From Alloalcanivorax balearicus MACL04 (GTDB lineage Bacteria; Pseudomonadota; Gammaproteobacteria; Pseudomonadales; Alcanivoracaceae), in NCBI RefSeq assembly GCF_025532145.1, contig NZ_ARXS01000023.1, forward strand, positions 1-64,000: DNA of 64,000 bases, read 5' to 3'. Both the position numbers and the translations under genes were made by a program. The notes below the pieces were generated by a model, which saw nothing but the letters and a program-made list of their open reading frames with translations, was not told where the DNA came from and ran no database searches. Positions 26,568-35,617 of this stretch are shown piece after piece; the first letter of the stretch is position 1; every line of letters begins with the position of its first letter.

Positions 26568-29500
26568 CCTCGCCTCCCTGGCCGGCAAGCCGCTCATCCG
26601 CTCCTTCTCCGGCAACGATTCGAGGCAGCTTCAATCCTCGCTGCCAACTGTCACTGTCGCTGCCGGAACCAGCCCGGCGCACGGTGCGCATTTCCATGGA
26701 AATGGACACCGTGCCCTTGCTCCAGGTCACCGTGCTGCTGTCCGAGCGGCTCTCCAGGTTGGCCGCGTCCATCAACTGAGCGAAGCCGTTTTCTCCGGGG
26801 AAGTCGGCCAGTTGTACCCGCCGACCGTCGCTGGTGGTGGCCACCAGGGTGGCGCCCGGGGTGGCGCCGCGATTGGGCCATTGCATGGTTTCCCATTGCG
26901 GCGGCGTATTGCGGTAACGCAGCGACTGGCCGTCGATTTCAAGAACGTACTCCACCGCGCCGATGGCCGGCGCCGGCAGGATCTGGAAGATGGTGACATC
27001 AGCTTCACCGGCACCGCCACTCTGACCACTCACCCAATCGCCATAGCCACTGACCAGCTCGGGTGACAGGCGGATTCCCATTCCAGCCCAGCGACGCGGT
27101 GTCAAAACGTTGCCCCGCTGGATCACCAGGCTTCCCAGCGCGTCCTTGTTGAAGGTGGCGATGGCGCCGGAGGGACCGAAGATCGCCGTCACCTCGGTTT
27201 TCGGCGCATCCTCATCGGCACTCAGATCAAACGGAAATTGCTGGCCGATACCCTGATCAAACGGTTGGTACACCTGAGCCTGCCAGGTCCGGTTGATCTC
27301 GTTCTCGGCCGCCGGCACCAGCGCCGCGAAGGTTTGCGTCAGCGGTTGCAACAAAAGCGGCCTGAGCGCCTGTTTCTCTTCCGCGCCAAGCCCGGTGAGC
27401 AACTGCTCGTCCACCAGCCGTAATGCGGAGCTCAGCTCCGAGCCCTGATTGCTCAGCGTTTCCTGCATCAGGGTACGAGCGCCGGGACCCGGCACCTCCG
27501 CCATTTTGATGTCATTCAGACGGGATCGTGTCGCCGCCAGAGCCTCGAAGTAAGCATCAATGGCCGGGGCCTGCCCGCTCCGTTTCTCCATCAACTGAGC
27601 GAACCCTTCGAAGGCTTTGCCCACCGGCCCCAATGGCGGCAGCATGGCTTCGCCGGTTTTCTCATCGATTTCGAAGGACATTCCGGACATGCCTGCCGGA
27701 GCACGGCGCAGGATCACGCGTTTGAACCAGTTGACAATACCGCTGTTCTGCTCCGAGCGCTCACTGACCCGAGCGTACAGGGCTCTCGGATTATCCCAGA
27801 CGGTCTGCTCATGCACGGCCTGTAGCAGGGCTTTCAGCGGGGAGCTTTCGCTGTTGCCGAGCCGGTTCATGGCGCTGGTGGCGTCGTCAAAGCCGGACGA
27901 GAAACCCGCCACGCTCACGCCACGCAGGAAACGCTGCCATTCCGCGGCATATTCCTGCTTGTAGAGTGCGGTAATCTGGCGGGCGATGTGTTCCGGGCTG
28001 CCGGCCAAAGAGAGATCACTCTGCTCGGTGGTGTCGAGCACCCAGTCCGTGGTGTTGAGCTGGGTATTGGCGGCTTCGTGGATGGCGTCCTTGATATATT
28101 CCTGCCAGGCTTCCCGGGAGAACGCCCCGGAAATGGCATAGCTTCCATTCAGCAGATTCTGCCCGTTGGCACCCGCCAGCAGGGAATTCACCGTGATGGT
28201 GGAGAAACGCGCGGCGGCACGGGCCTTGATCTGGGCGAACACCCGCTCCATCGCCGGCTGCCCTTGCATCACGCCACGTAATGCCTGACGGGTATCATTG
28301 ACCAGAGAAACCCGGGTGTCGATCTCCGGCCACCCCGGCTTGCTGGCACTGGCGACATAAAACGTCATCAGCTTTTCCGCTGCCCGCGCCACATCCTCAT
28401 GGCTCATCTGGCCCCGGTTCGCGTCGAGCCAACCCCGCCAGTAACGAGTCAGCTGGTTGGCCAGATGGGTTTGTTCCACCCGCCCGTGATCGCCGAGCAT
28501 CAGATAGGCTTTGAGCGCGTTATAGGCTTCGGCCGGGTCCTTTGGCGAGGGCGGCACGTACAAGGCCGTGCGCGGTTCCTCTCTGCTTTCTTCCATGGAC
28601 AGCTGGTCCGCGTTCGCCACCACCTTGCCCAGGTATTCCTCCAACCGGGCCCGGGTCGGCCGTACCATCACCTGATCCATGCCGGCGAAGTATTCCCGCC
28701 ACAGAGCAGCTTCGATGTTGTCGCCCTGATAAAGCCCCATGGTGGTGGTGATGCCGCCATCGCGGCGGTACTGGCGCAACTGCTCCAAACGGTCCTGAAG
28801 CAGCAGCAAGGCGTCAATACGGGACTGCAGATCCAGCCGCCCCTCCTGGATCTGAACCGCCTGCTGCAAGTCACGGGAGGCGTTCGCCACTAATTGCCGG
28901 TTGGTGGTGTAGGACCACGCCCAGGTGCCCAGCAGAGCCGCCACTACCAAAGCCCCCGCCAGAAAAGCGCCATAGCGCATGCGGGTCCGGTAGGGGCTGG
29001 AGTATTGGCGCACCAGTTCTTTGTCGGCAAAAATCACTTTGCGGAACAGGTCTTTGAGAAAATGAGCCTGATCCGGTTTGCCGTTTACCGGTTCGTCCTT
29101 GTCCTGCCGCGGTGCCAGGGAAAATTCGTCGGCGATCCGCTCGGAGGCATGCAGTACCGTCTCCCCTTCGTGCAGCGCGCTGGTGAAATAGAATCCACGG
29201 AACACCGGTTTGAACTGGTACGGATTGTCCTCGAACAGACTGGCGATAAAGGTGCGCAGTACCGGTTTAAGGCTGACGAATTCCAACGGCAAGGTCAGCA
29301 AGCCCGGCGCTACTTCCCTGCCCCGTTGCATCGCCATGTGAGACAGGCCCATTTCCTTGAGGCCTTCCGCCAGCTCGTCGAAATGCTGGTCGAAGATCGA
29401 CAGTTCGTCCACCTGAGCCTGGGGGTCATAGGGTAAGGTGGCGCCCCACACTTTCTCCCGTTCGGACGGATCCAGACCACTGAAGAACGACATGAAACCA

Positions 29501-30312
29501 GCGATCAAGTCAGCCTTGGTGAAGACCACGTATACCGGCGCGAACACTTCCAGCCGTTCGGTCACCTCCTGCACTCGCTGGCGCAGATTTCGGGCCAGCT
29601 CGATGGCGAACTCCGGACGGTTACCGGACAGTTCGGCGATACTGGCGGCGATGATAATGCCGTTGATCGGTGCACGCGGGCGGTGTTTCTTCAGCAAGTC
29701 GAGGAAGGACAGCCACTCACCACGGTCCTCGCCACCCACCGAGTAACGTCCGGCGGTGTCCAGCACGATGCCCTCGGAGGTGAAGTACCAGTCGCAATTG
29801 CGGGTGCCACCAATCCCCTGCACCACGCTGTTGCGATTGTCCTCAAAGGGAAACTTGAGCCCGGAATTAAGAATGGCGGAGCTTTTCCCCGCCGCCGGAT
29901 TGCCGATGATCACATGCCACGGCAGCTCATAAAGCGCCGCCTTGCCTTTGAGAACGCCCAGGCGCGACGATTTGATCGCCTTGACCGCTTCCTGCATGCG
30001 GCCCCGCACTTCCTCGATATCGCCGCGATCCTCGGCCTTGGCGTTGCGTGACGCCCGCTCGGCCTGCTCGTTCATCAAACCGTCGATATCCCGGGTGGCC
30101 CGCCGTTCGCGCCAGCGCCGTATTCCCCACCGGATCAGGGTGAACAGCCCGAGCACCAGTGCCAGAATCAGCAACGCGAAGCCGATCTGGCTGCCCGGGT
30201 CCCCGCCTCGCCATAACAGGAAGATCCCGATCACCAGTGCCAAGACCGCCCACAATCGGTAATTGATCAACCAGGCGCCCAGGCTGGCAAGCCCCTTTCT
30301 CATGCCCGACAT
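26560..30312 (-). CDS. tssM: TssM (IcmF-like) inner-membrane core protein
   Basis: 1250 residues, full length. Two N-terminal TM helices (about 12-60), a cytoplasmic NTPase-like domain with Walker A GNPAAGKSS near 138, a third TM helix (~430-450, GAFLAGALVVAALLG) and a large periplasmic part. The C-terminus includes the TssJ-binding region. TssM forms the T6SS trans-envelope channel with TssJ and TssL. An intact Walker A is not universal in TssM and suggests nucleotide binding here. It starts 8 bp after the thiolase-like gene and overlaps tagF. Confidence 0.96.
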   Translation of the reverse strand: MSGMRKGLASLGAWLINYRLWAVLALVIGIFLLWRGGDPGSQIGFALLILALVLGLFTLIRWGIRRWRERRATRDIDGLMNEQAERASRNAKAEDRGDIEEVRGRMQEAVKAIKSSRLGVLKGKAALYELPWHVIIGNPAAGKSSAILNSGLKFPFEDNRNSVVQGIGGTRNCDWYFTSEGIVLDTAGRYSVGGEDRGEWLSFLDLLKKHRPRAPINGIIIAASIAELSGNRPEFAIELARNLRQRVQEVTERLEVFAPVYVVFTKADLIAGFMSFFSGLDPSEREKVWGATLPYDPQAQVDELSIFDQHFDELAEGLKEMGLSHMAMQRGREVAPGLLTLPLEFVSLKPVLRTFIASLFEDNPYQFKPVFRGFYFTSALHEGETVLHASERIADEFSLAPRQDKDEPVNGKPDQAHFLKDLFRKVIFADKELVRQYSSPYRTRMRYGAFLAGALVVAALLGTWAWSYTTNRQLVANASRDLQQAVQIQEGRLDLQSRIDALLLLQDRLEQLRQYRRDGGITTTMGLYQGDNIEAALWREYFAGMDQVMVRPTRARLEEYLGKVVANADQLSMEESREEPRTALYVPPSPKDPAEAYNALKAYLMLGDHGRVEQTHLANQLTRYWRGWLDANRGQMSHEDVARAAEKLMTFYVASASKPGWPEIDTRVSLVNDTRQALRGVMQGQPAMERVFAQIKARAAARFSTITVNSLLAGANGQNLLNGSYAISGAFSREAWQEYIKDAIHEAANTQLNTTDWVLDTTEQSDLSLAGSPEHIARQITALYKQEYAAEWQRFLRGVSVAGFSSGFDDATSAMNRLGNSESSPLKALLQAVHEQTVWDNPRALYARVSERSEQNSGIVNWFKRVILRRAPAGMSGMSFEIDEKTGEAMLPPLGPVGKAFEGFAQLMEKRSGQAPAIDAYFEALAATRSRLNDIKMAEVPGPGARTLMQETLSNQGSELSSALRLVDEQLLTGLGAEEKQALRPLLLQPLTQTFAALVPAAENEINRTWQAQVYQPFDQGIGQQFPFDLSADEDAPKTEVTAIFGPSGAIATFNKDALGSLVIQRGNVLTPRRWAGMGIRLSPELVSGYGDWVSGQSGGAGEADVTIFQILPAPAIGAVEYVLEIDGQSLRYRNTPPQWETMQWPNRGATPGATLVATTSDGRRVQLADFPGENGFAQLMDAANLESRSDSSTVTWSKGTVSISMEMRTVRRAGSGSDSDSWQRGLKLPRIVAGEGADERLAGQGGEDE

Positions 30313-30320
30313 AAGTGTCC

Positions 30321-31742
30321 TTACTCCGATTCAGCGGCAGCCGTCGGAGACGGCTGGGTTTGATTCTGTGGCAAAGGCGCGGCGGTGAATTCAGCCACCC
30401 GCCGACCTTGTTGTTCATCCACGAACAATATTGCGACGGTTTCATGACCGTCGCGTAACGCCTGCCACACCAAAGCCAACATGGCCATCGGTGTGGCGTT
30501 ATCCAGCGCTCCGGCACGCCCCAGCGCCAGCAACTGGCGACCGGCGTCCAAATCCGGATTCAAGCTCAGCGCCAACAAGGCGGCCTCCTCGAAAGAGCCG
30601 GAACGATAATCCGCATTGCTGATCAGCAGATCCGGGAGCGGCTGATCCGTCGCTTGTTCCGGGCGCAATGCTTTTGTCATCTTCCGTACCCGGGCCTGCG
30701 GGCTGTCCACGTCCCCGGTAGCCACGTCATAGGGGCCTCGACAAGACACCGCTTCGGCGTCTGTTTCGGCCGGCCCCAGCAGCACACCGGCGGCGCCTTC
30801 TCCCGGGATCATTCCCTCCGGAGTACGGCTGCTCATCAGGGTGCCCTGCCTCTGCAGCGACTGCAGACGCTCCGGGTCGATCAGCGAGGCGGCCGCCAGC
30901 CACAATTGCCACTGTTCTCCCTCATCGGGTTCGGCCAGACGCGACCAGAAGGCGGTTCCGCCCTTGGCGCCTTCAAACTGGAAGCGCCAGCCCAGGCCGG
31001 TTGCCAACCCCAGGTCCTCCACCCGACCCCGCATCATCTTCTCGCACAGCGGGAACAACGAGGAAGGGCTGGATGCGGGCAACATTACCCGTACCAGCAC
31101 CGGTGCCGAGCGCGTCGGCGACGAGCGGTGCCGCAGGCCGGCAATGACCCGTTCATCCGTGGGCCCCTCCTCGGGACGGGCGGCGGCCAGTTCCATCAGT
31201 AATTCATCAAATACGGGCAGCAGTAAGGCCAGGCTGCGGCGAGTGGACTCCTCCACCGGCATGGTCATCCCCGCCAGCCGATTCAATTCCAATGTCACCG
31301 CATCCAGCGCCGCCGCGGTCAACAGCGGCACCGGAGCGGCGAATAACGGCAGCCCCTGGGCATCGCGCAAGGTGCCATGAAGCTTGGGGACCTGAGGTTT
31401 CATCAAACCTTGCAGGGCCTCTGTCGGAGTCTCCCCCGCTGGCAAGCGCAGCGCCGCGGCGAGCAAATTAAGCCGTGTCGGCGCAGCATCCGATATTTCC
31501 GGGGCCTGCGCCGGCGTATCCGGTTTGTCATTGGTTGCGGCCCGACGGTTACGCCGCCATCGCATCAGGCCCCATACCGACACGAGCACCACAAGCGGGG
31601 CAAGCAGAAGCCAACCCACCGACTCGCCTACGCCTGGATCGGTGTTTCTGATACGCCAGAAGAGAATCGTCCCGGCCCAGAACAGGGCGAAGACAACAAT
31701 AACCAGCAAGATTCCCTTCAGCGCTTTACCCAAAGTCACCAT
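30321..31742 (-). CDS. T6SS-linked inner-membrane protein with degenerate ketosynthase/thiolase-like domain
   Basis: 473 residues. Two TM helices (10-28, 43-60) precede a cytoplasmic region. Residues ~280-320 read like a beta-ketoacyl synthase core (LIDPERLQSLQRQG then a Gly-rich IPGEGAAGVLLG at 312-323). Residues 371-447 resemble the C-terminal thiolase-fold half (NADYRSGSFEEAALLAL; LGRAGALDNATPMAML). I find no convincing nucleophilic Cys, so catalysis is doubtful. It lies 8 bp upstream of tssM and is therefore probably part of, or an aid to, the membrane complex. The fold is my inference from motifs. Confidence 0.7.
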   Translation of the reverse strand: MVTLGKALKGILLVIVVFALFWAGTILFWRIRNTDPGVGESVGWLLLAPLVVLVSVWGLMRWRRNRRAATNDKPDTPAQAPEISDAAPTRLNLLAAALRLPAGETPTEALQGLMKPQVPKLHGTLRDAQGLPLFAAPVPLLTAAALDAVTLELNRLAGMTMPVEESTRRSLALLLPVFDELLMELAAARPEEGPTDERVIAGLRHRSSPTRSAPVLVRVMLPASSPSSLFPLCEKMMRGRVEDLGLATGLGWRFQFEGAKGGTAFWSRLAEPDEGEQWQLWLAAASLIDPERLQSLQRQGTLMSSRTPEGMIPGEGAAGVLLGPAETDAEAVSCRGPYDVATGDVDSPQARVRKMTKALRPEQATDQPLPDLLISNADYRSGSFEEAALLALSLNPDLDAGRQLLALGRAGALDNATPMAMLALVWQALRDGHETVAILFVDEQQGRRVAEFTAAPLPQNQTQPSPTAAAESE

Positions 31743-31772
31743 CGCTTCCCGAAACGTTTTCGCTGTTCATAT

Positions 31773-32252
31773 TTACTGTGCAACGGGGCAGGCATCTTTT
31801 TTCAGTCCCAGATCCTGGACCTCCCAGCCGCCTGCTGGAGACTCCGTTAAGCAAAAATAGCCGGAGTACCCCCGACCGTCCCTGTCATCGCCAACAGGGG
31901 ATGTCATCATTGAGATGCCGTAGACTTGGCCGGTTTTAAGTCTTTCACCTTGCGGCATGGGCACTCGCACTTCACTGTTGTCAAAGGTTTGCCCCCAGGC
32001 GACGCAGTCTTTTTTGTTAATAACCGGATAAGGGGCGTCTATACCCACTTCCCAAACCACCTCAGGAGGCTGTGCTTCTTCGATTACCTGAATAAATCCA
32101 ACTCGCCAATCCCTCCAACCAGGGTCCGCGAGGGCAAAACAGGGAACGCCATTCTTCCCAATCGTATGCGTCGTGCCCACAGAGGGGTGCCCCAAAATGC
32201 TGTAGCAACCGGCAACGGCCAGCGCCATAACAAAGACAATGCCCGCTTTCAT
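31773..32252 (-). CDS. Lipoprotein; candidate immunity to the PAAR-metallopeptidase
   Basis: 159 residues. A lipoprotein signal with lipobox VAGC (Cys16) and a beta-rich mature part (WRVGFIQVIEE; YPVINKKDCVAW; GYFCLTES). Four Cys remain in the mature part. I do not recognise a named family. It overlaps the PAAR-metallopeptidase gene by 4 bp and looks less GC-rich than its neighbours. A periplasm-facing lipoprotein behind a periplasm-acting toxin fits an immunity protein. Function is inferred from context. Confidence 0.75.
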   Translation of the reverse strand: MKAGIVFVMALAVAGCYSILGHPSVGTTHTIGKNGVPCFALADPGWRDWRVGFIQVIEEAQPPEVVWEVGIDAPYPVINKKDCVAWGQTFDNSEVRVPMPQGERLKTGQVYGISMMTSPVGDDRDGRGYSGYFCLTESPAGGWEVQDLGLKKDACPVAQ

Positions 32253-33541
32253 TCATCATCTCCTTGATCAGGAAAGGCCTCAGCCCTCTCCAAACCACGC
32301 TCTTCTCGCCTGTCGTCCCGTCCGGGTTTTCCACCACCGGGCAAGTGGCGAACATCAGCGGGCTGCTTCAAAAAATCCACCAAGATGCTTTCCAGATCCG
32401 GCAAATGGTCCAGGCGCCGATACTCTTCCTGCACGACGACATGGCGGTTCCTAAGAATTTTCAGCGAAAAGTAATCGCGAATGATGTCACCCTGCTCTTC
32501 CATGTTGTAGTCAGAAAAGCGTTTGGCTGGGTCCACCTTGTATTTGTACGACATAATCCAGCCGAGCGGATTTCCGCGTTTCCACTTAACCGGATAGCCC
32601 AGTTGGTACTGCCAAACATGGGTCATTTCATGCATGAACCAGGCCTGATCTCTATGGTAAGAATTAGCCGGAGGAGAAAAGTCCTCCCGAAATCGGTCAG
32701 GATTGAAATACATCTCTCCATTAGGGGTCATTGCCGTATCGTTGGGCTGCAGCCCAAACCACAAATATTCACCGTTATGGACGCGGACCCGACCGTAGTC
32801 GATGGAATCACCAAATATCTGCCGGGCCATGGCGATTTCCCCGGAGGTCAGCCCTCGTGACTCACCTTCCGGCGTGGCCACGGTGGCCACCGAGCTTCCC
32901 ACCTGCTGATCGCTGGTGGTTACGTTGCCCACGTCGACCTCCAGACTGGATGCCTCATGCCCGTGCCGTTGATCACCGCAGCACTCCGGCTGTGAGGAGG
33001 AAAGCGTCGCCTTGACCACCTTGCTCGGCTGGTCGGTTTCAATACGACGGCTGCGTCCGTCGTCATCGGTTTCCCCTTCGACCACACTGCCATCGTCCAT
33101 TTCCAGGCGATAGTTCACCCCGGCCAGGGGGGCGCCTTTGGCGTTGACGAAGCGGATTTGCTCATCGTATCGGGAGGCCCGGGCGCCAATGACCGCGGCG
33201 GAAACGCCCACGACGGTGGCGAGGCCGGCGGCCACCGCACCGAGGTCGCTGCCTTTTTTGCCACCGCCGGCATCCACCACGGACGCTGCCTGGCTGGAGA
33301 TCAGGGTCGCGCCGCAAGCGGTTTTATCGCCATGACGGGCAACGGGCTGGCCATCGACCAGATTGGTGGGGTCGCCGGTGGCGATGGTGGTGATGATGGG
33401 GGAAGGGCCGTGCTTGGGGCAGATGACCTTGTCGCCGACCCGGGCCACGCCCTTGCCGTCGATATCGGTGGTGGTGGAAGCGCCGATGACGGTGCCGCCA
33501 TGGTCGGTCTTGTCACCCAGTACTATGATCGGCCGTGACAT
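32249..33541 (-). CDS. PAAR-domain effector with zinc metallopeptidase (HExxH) domain
   Basis: About 430 residues from ATG 33541; an upstream GTG at 33556 is less likely, since AGGA is well spaced for the ATG. Residues ~1-90 are PAAR (IIVLGDKTDHGGTV; ICPKHGPSPI). A short hydrophobic stretch follows (~100-120), then a beta domain (~130-180). The C-terminal peptidase domain has HEMTHVWQ (His304, Glu305, His308) and a later MEEQGDIIRDYF that can supply the third zinc ligand. It resembles the metallopeptidase domain of P. aeruginosa VgrG2b, which acts in the periplasm. PAAR sharpens the VgrG tip, so this is an evolved spike with cargo. It is followed by a lipoprotein. Confidence 0.88.
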   Translation of the reverse strand: MSRPIIVLGDKTDHGGTVIGASTTTDIDGKGVARVGDKVICPKHGPSPIITTIATGDPTNLVDGQPVARHGDKTACGATLISSQAASVVDAGGGKKGSDLGAVAAGLATVVGVSAAVIGARASRYDEQIRFVNAKGAPLAGVNYRLEMDDGSVVEGETDDDGRSRRIETDQPSKVVKATLSSSQPECCGDQRHGHEASSLEVDVGNVTTSDQQVGSSVATVATPEGESRGLTSGEIAMARQIFGDSIDYGRVRVHNGEYLWFGLQPNDTAMTPNGEMYFNPDRFREDFSPPANSYHRDQAWFMHEMTHVWQYQLGYPVKWKRGNPLGWIMSYKYKVDPAKRFSDYNMEEQGDIIRDYFSLKILRNRHVVVQEEYRRLDHLPDLESILVDFLKQPADVRHLPGGGKPGRDDRREERGLERAEAFPDQGDDE

Positions 33542-33733
33542 ATCGCCAATCCTCACATCCTGTGAACGGAATCTTTCCTTAGCGCCGGCACCGGATGGGC
33601 GCAGGCCATTAAGCCGTCGGAGTATATCAGGGTTCCACCTTGGGGAACCAATCGCATCGACATTGTTGTGAAATGATTGAGAAACGGTTGCGAAGTACGC
33701 CGGGAATTGAGCCGATATTGAGCGATGCAGGCG

Positions 33734-34525
33734 CTAGGAACCACTTTGCGCATCAAGTCGCGCCTGGCGCGCTCGCCGGGCCGCCAGACACCGGTCGCGC
33801 AATTCCACGTGAACGTAATCCTTGAGATTGGTCCAGTCACCGCCCCAGGTTAAACCCGCCTCCTTGGCCAGTTCCCCGTAAAGGAAATACGCTCGCCGGG
33901 TCCACGGGTCCTCCATATCCCACTGCAGCATGCCGTCCTTGAGCGGAGCGCTGTCCACCGCCAGCCCGTACTGGTGACAGCTGCGCCAGGCTCCGGCCAG
34001 ACTGGCCCCCTTGCCCATCAGTTTTTTCTGCCGCTCGGCGTCACGAAACCCTTCCACCAGCACCATCTCAACGCCATATTGCTGCTTCATCACCCGATAG
34101 ATCGCCAATACCCGCTGGCGCAGGGCACCATCGACCTTGTCCCAGCGGCGGTCGGCGCTGATCACCTCCGGATGGAACCGCCGCATTTCAGCATTGGTGA
34201 ACACCTCCGGTGGCGGCGGTGGTGGCGGCACCAGCCTTTCGCCCCGCAGCAGTTCGGCGATCATCGAGTGGGATTCCGCCAGATCGGTGCTGCGAAAAGG
34301 CTTCAACTCCACATTCTGGCGCAGTGACACCACCAGTAAAGGTGGCACCACCAATACCAGGGCCACCACCGCTGCCAGCACACCGTGGCGCCGCACGCAG
34401 CGCGGCAGACGCCATTGACGCCTTGGCGCGGAAACCGTCTCCCGTCTCCGCTCGGGCAACATCCACCAGCCCAGCCCCAGGCACAGCAGCAAAAACAGTG
34501 TGATCAACGCAACAATCAGAAACAC
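33734..34525 (-). CDS. M15-family peptidoglycan peptidase, TagX-like
   Basis: 263 residues. Two N-terminal TM helices (1-22, 48-68), a proline run (100-106), then an M15 (VanY/endolysin-like) domain. Zinc ligands are visible as SCHQYGLAVD (His184, Asp191) and DYVHVEL (His239). TagX of Acinetobacter has the same layout and cuts peptidoglycan so the T6SS can cross the wall. Here it heads the minus-strand tssM operon, 192 bp before the PAAR gene. The TagX role is inferred from layout; enzyme family is firm. Confidence 0.85.
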   Translation of the reverse strand: MFLIVALITLFLLLCLGLGWWMLPERRRETVSAPRRQWRLPRCVRRHGVLAAVVALVLVVPPLLVVSLRQNVELKPFRSTDLAESHSMIAELLRGERLVPPPPPPPEVFTNAEMRRFHPEVISADRRWDKVDGALRQRVLAIYRVMKQQYGVEMVLVEGFRDAERQKKLMGKGASLAGAWRSCHQYGLAVDSAPLKDGMLQWDMEDPWTRRAYFLYGELAKEAGLTWGGDWTNLKDYVHVELRDRCLAARRARQARLDAQSGS

Positions 34526-34612
34526 GGCATGCCTTCCATGTCGATACCGTCGTTGACGGCACTCACCCAGTAGTTAGAATGCGGGAGGGTAATTTAACGG
34601 CAAGGACAGCTT

Positions 34613-35548
34613 TTGAATACCGGTCACTCAGCGGCGCCGAGTCTTGTGACTTCCGGCAAGGACGCGCCCGACACTGCCCAGGGAGGCAGAATCCTAGCGG
34701 ACATGGAAGAACGCCCGGCCAAAAGGGGCGTTCCCGACATGCTGTCGCGCCTGCGCCGCGTCTTATCTCCGATCACGCTGATCGCCGCCGCGTTGTTGTT
34801 GATTCTGCCCTGGCTATTTGCCCAATGGTGGTCCACACCGATCCCCCCGGCTCAGCCCTCCGCCTCTTTGGCGCCCTCCTCTCTGACGAAAGTGACACCA
34901 CCTCCGCCAACCAGCACGCCTGACCCGGTAACCGACGCCTCCTCGCACTCGGACCCGCTGGCGCGGATCGGCGGCGCGGTCATCATTGATGACCATCCGG
35001 ATGAGGTTGGCGGAAAGGCCGGTGGCGGCACCTCCGGCATTACGAGCGATGACGCGCCGCCCCCCCAAATGGCATCGACATCCCCGGGAACCTCCGCCAG
35101 GCAATCACAGACGTCGGCGCCCCGCCGCACCGCCAACCATCTGGCGGCCTCACCCACAGCGTCACGCACGACCTCACGAGTGAACCGCCTGGACCCGGTG
35201 GAGGTGAACAACGATGGCACACTGGGTCCGGTATTGCGTGATCTGGTACGAGACGGCCATCTCAGCGAACAGCATCGTGATGTGGAAAGCGGCCGCAATG
35301 AGGCCATTGATGCCCTCATGCTGCGCATTTATGGCGAGACCCAGCAGACACTGGCGTCCCTATCGGAGCCACCGGCACCGCCGGTGTCTGAAACTCCGCA
35401 ACTGCCCACCTCACTGGAGGTGCAGCAGCAGCTGCGTGCCTGCCCGCCGGGCAACACCCTCAACGGCATTCGCTGCCGCAACGAGGTCTGCAGCCGTTAC
35501 GCCGGCCAGGACGCCGCCTGCCCCACCCCGCGTGCCAGAGCGCGCTGA
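34613..35548 (+). CDS. T6SS-linked single-pass membrane protein, Cys-rich C-terminus
   Basis: 311 residues from a TTG start at 34613 with AAGGA about 6 bases upstream; ATG 34703 is the next option. One TM helix (about 50-70, LIAAALLLILPWLFAQ), a long low-complexity Pro/Ser/Thr linker (75-200), then a soluble domain. The last ~40 residues hold four Cys (CPPGNTLNGIRCRNEVC and a final AACP), enough for two disulfides. It is divergent from the M15 peptidase with 87 bp between starts, so it likely shares the T6SS control. No family recognised. The linker suggests the C-domain reaches across the periplasm. Confidence 0.75.
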   Translation: MNTGHSAAPSLVTSGKDAPDTAQGGRILADMEERPAKRGVPDMLSRLRRVLSPITLIAAALLLILPWLFAQWWSTPIPPAQPSASLAPSSLTKVTPPPPTSTPDPVTDASSHSDPLARIGGAVIIDDHPDEVGGKAGGGTSGITSDDAPPPQMASTSPGTSARQSQTSAPRRTANHLAASPTASRTTSRVNRLDPVEVNNDGTLGPVLRDLVRDGHLSEQHRDVESGRNEAIDALMLRIYGETQQTLASLSEPPAPPVSETPQLPTSLEVQQQLRACPPGNTLNGIRCRNEVCSRYAGQDAACPTPRARAR

Positions 35549-35617
35549 GCCGCTTTACCGGATCTTCTCCGACACCGATACTGGGGTTCCCATACCGTCC
35601 CCATTCGGGAGCCAGCC

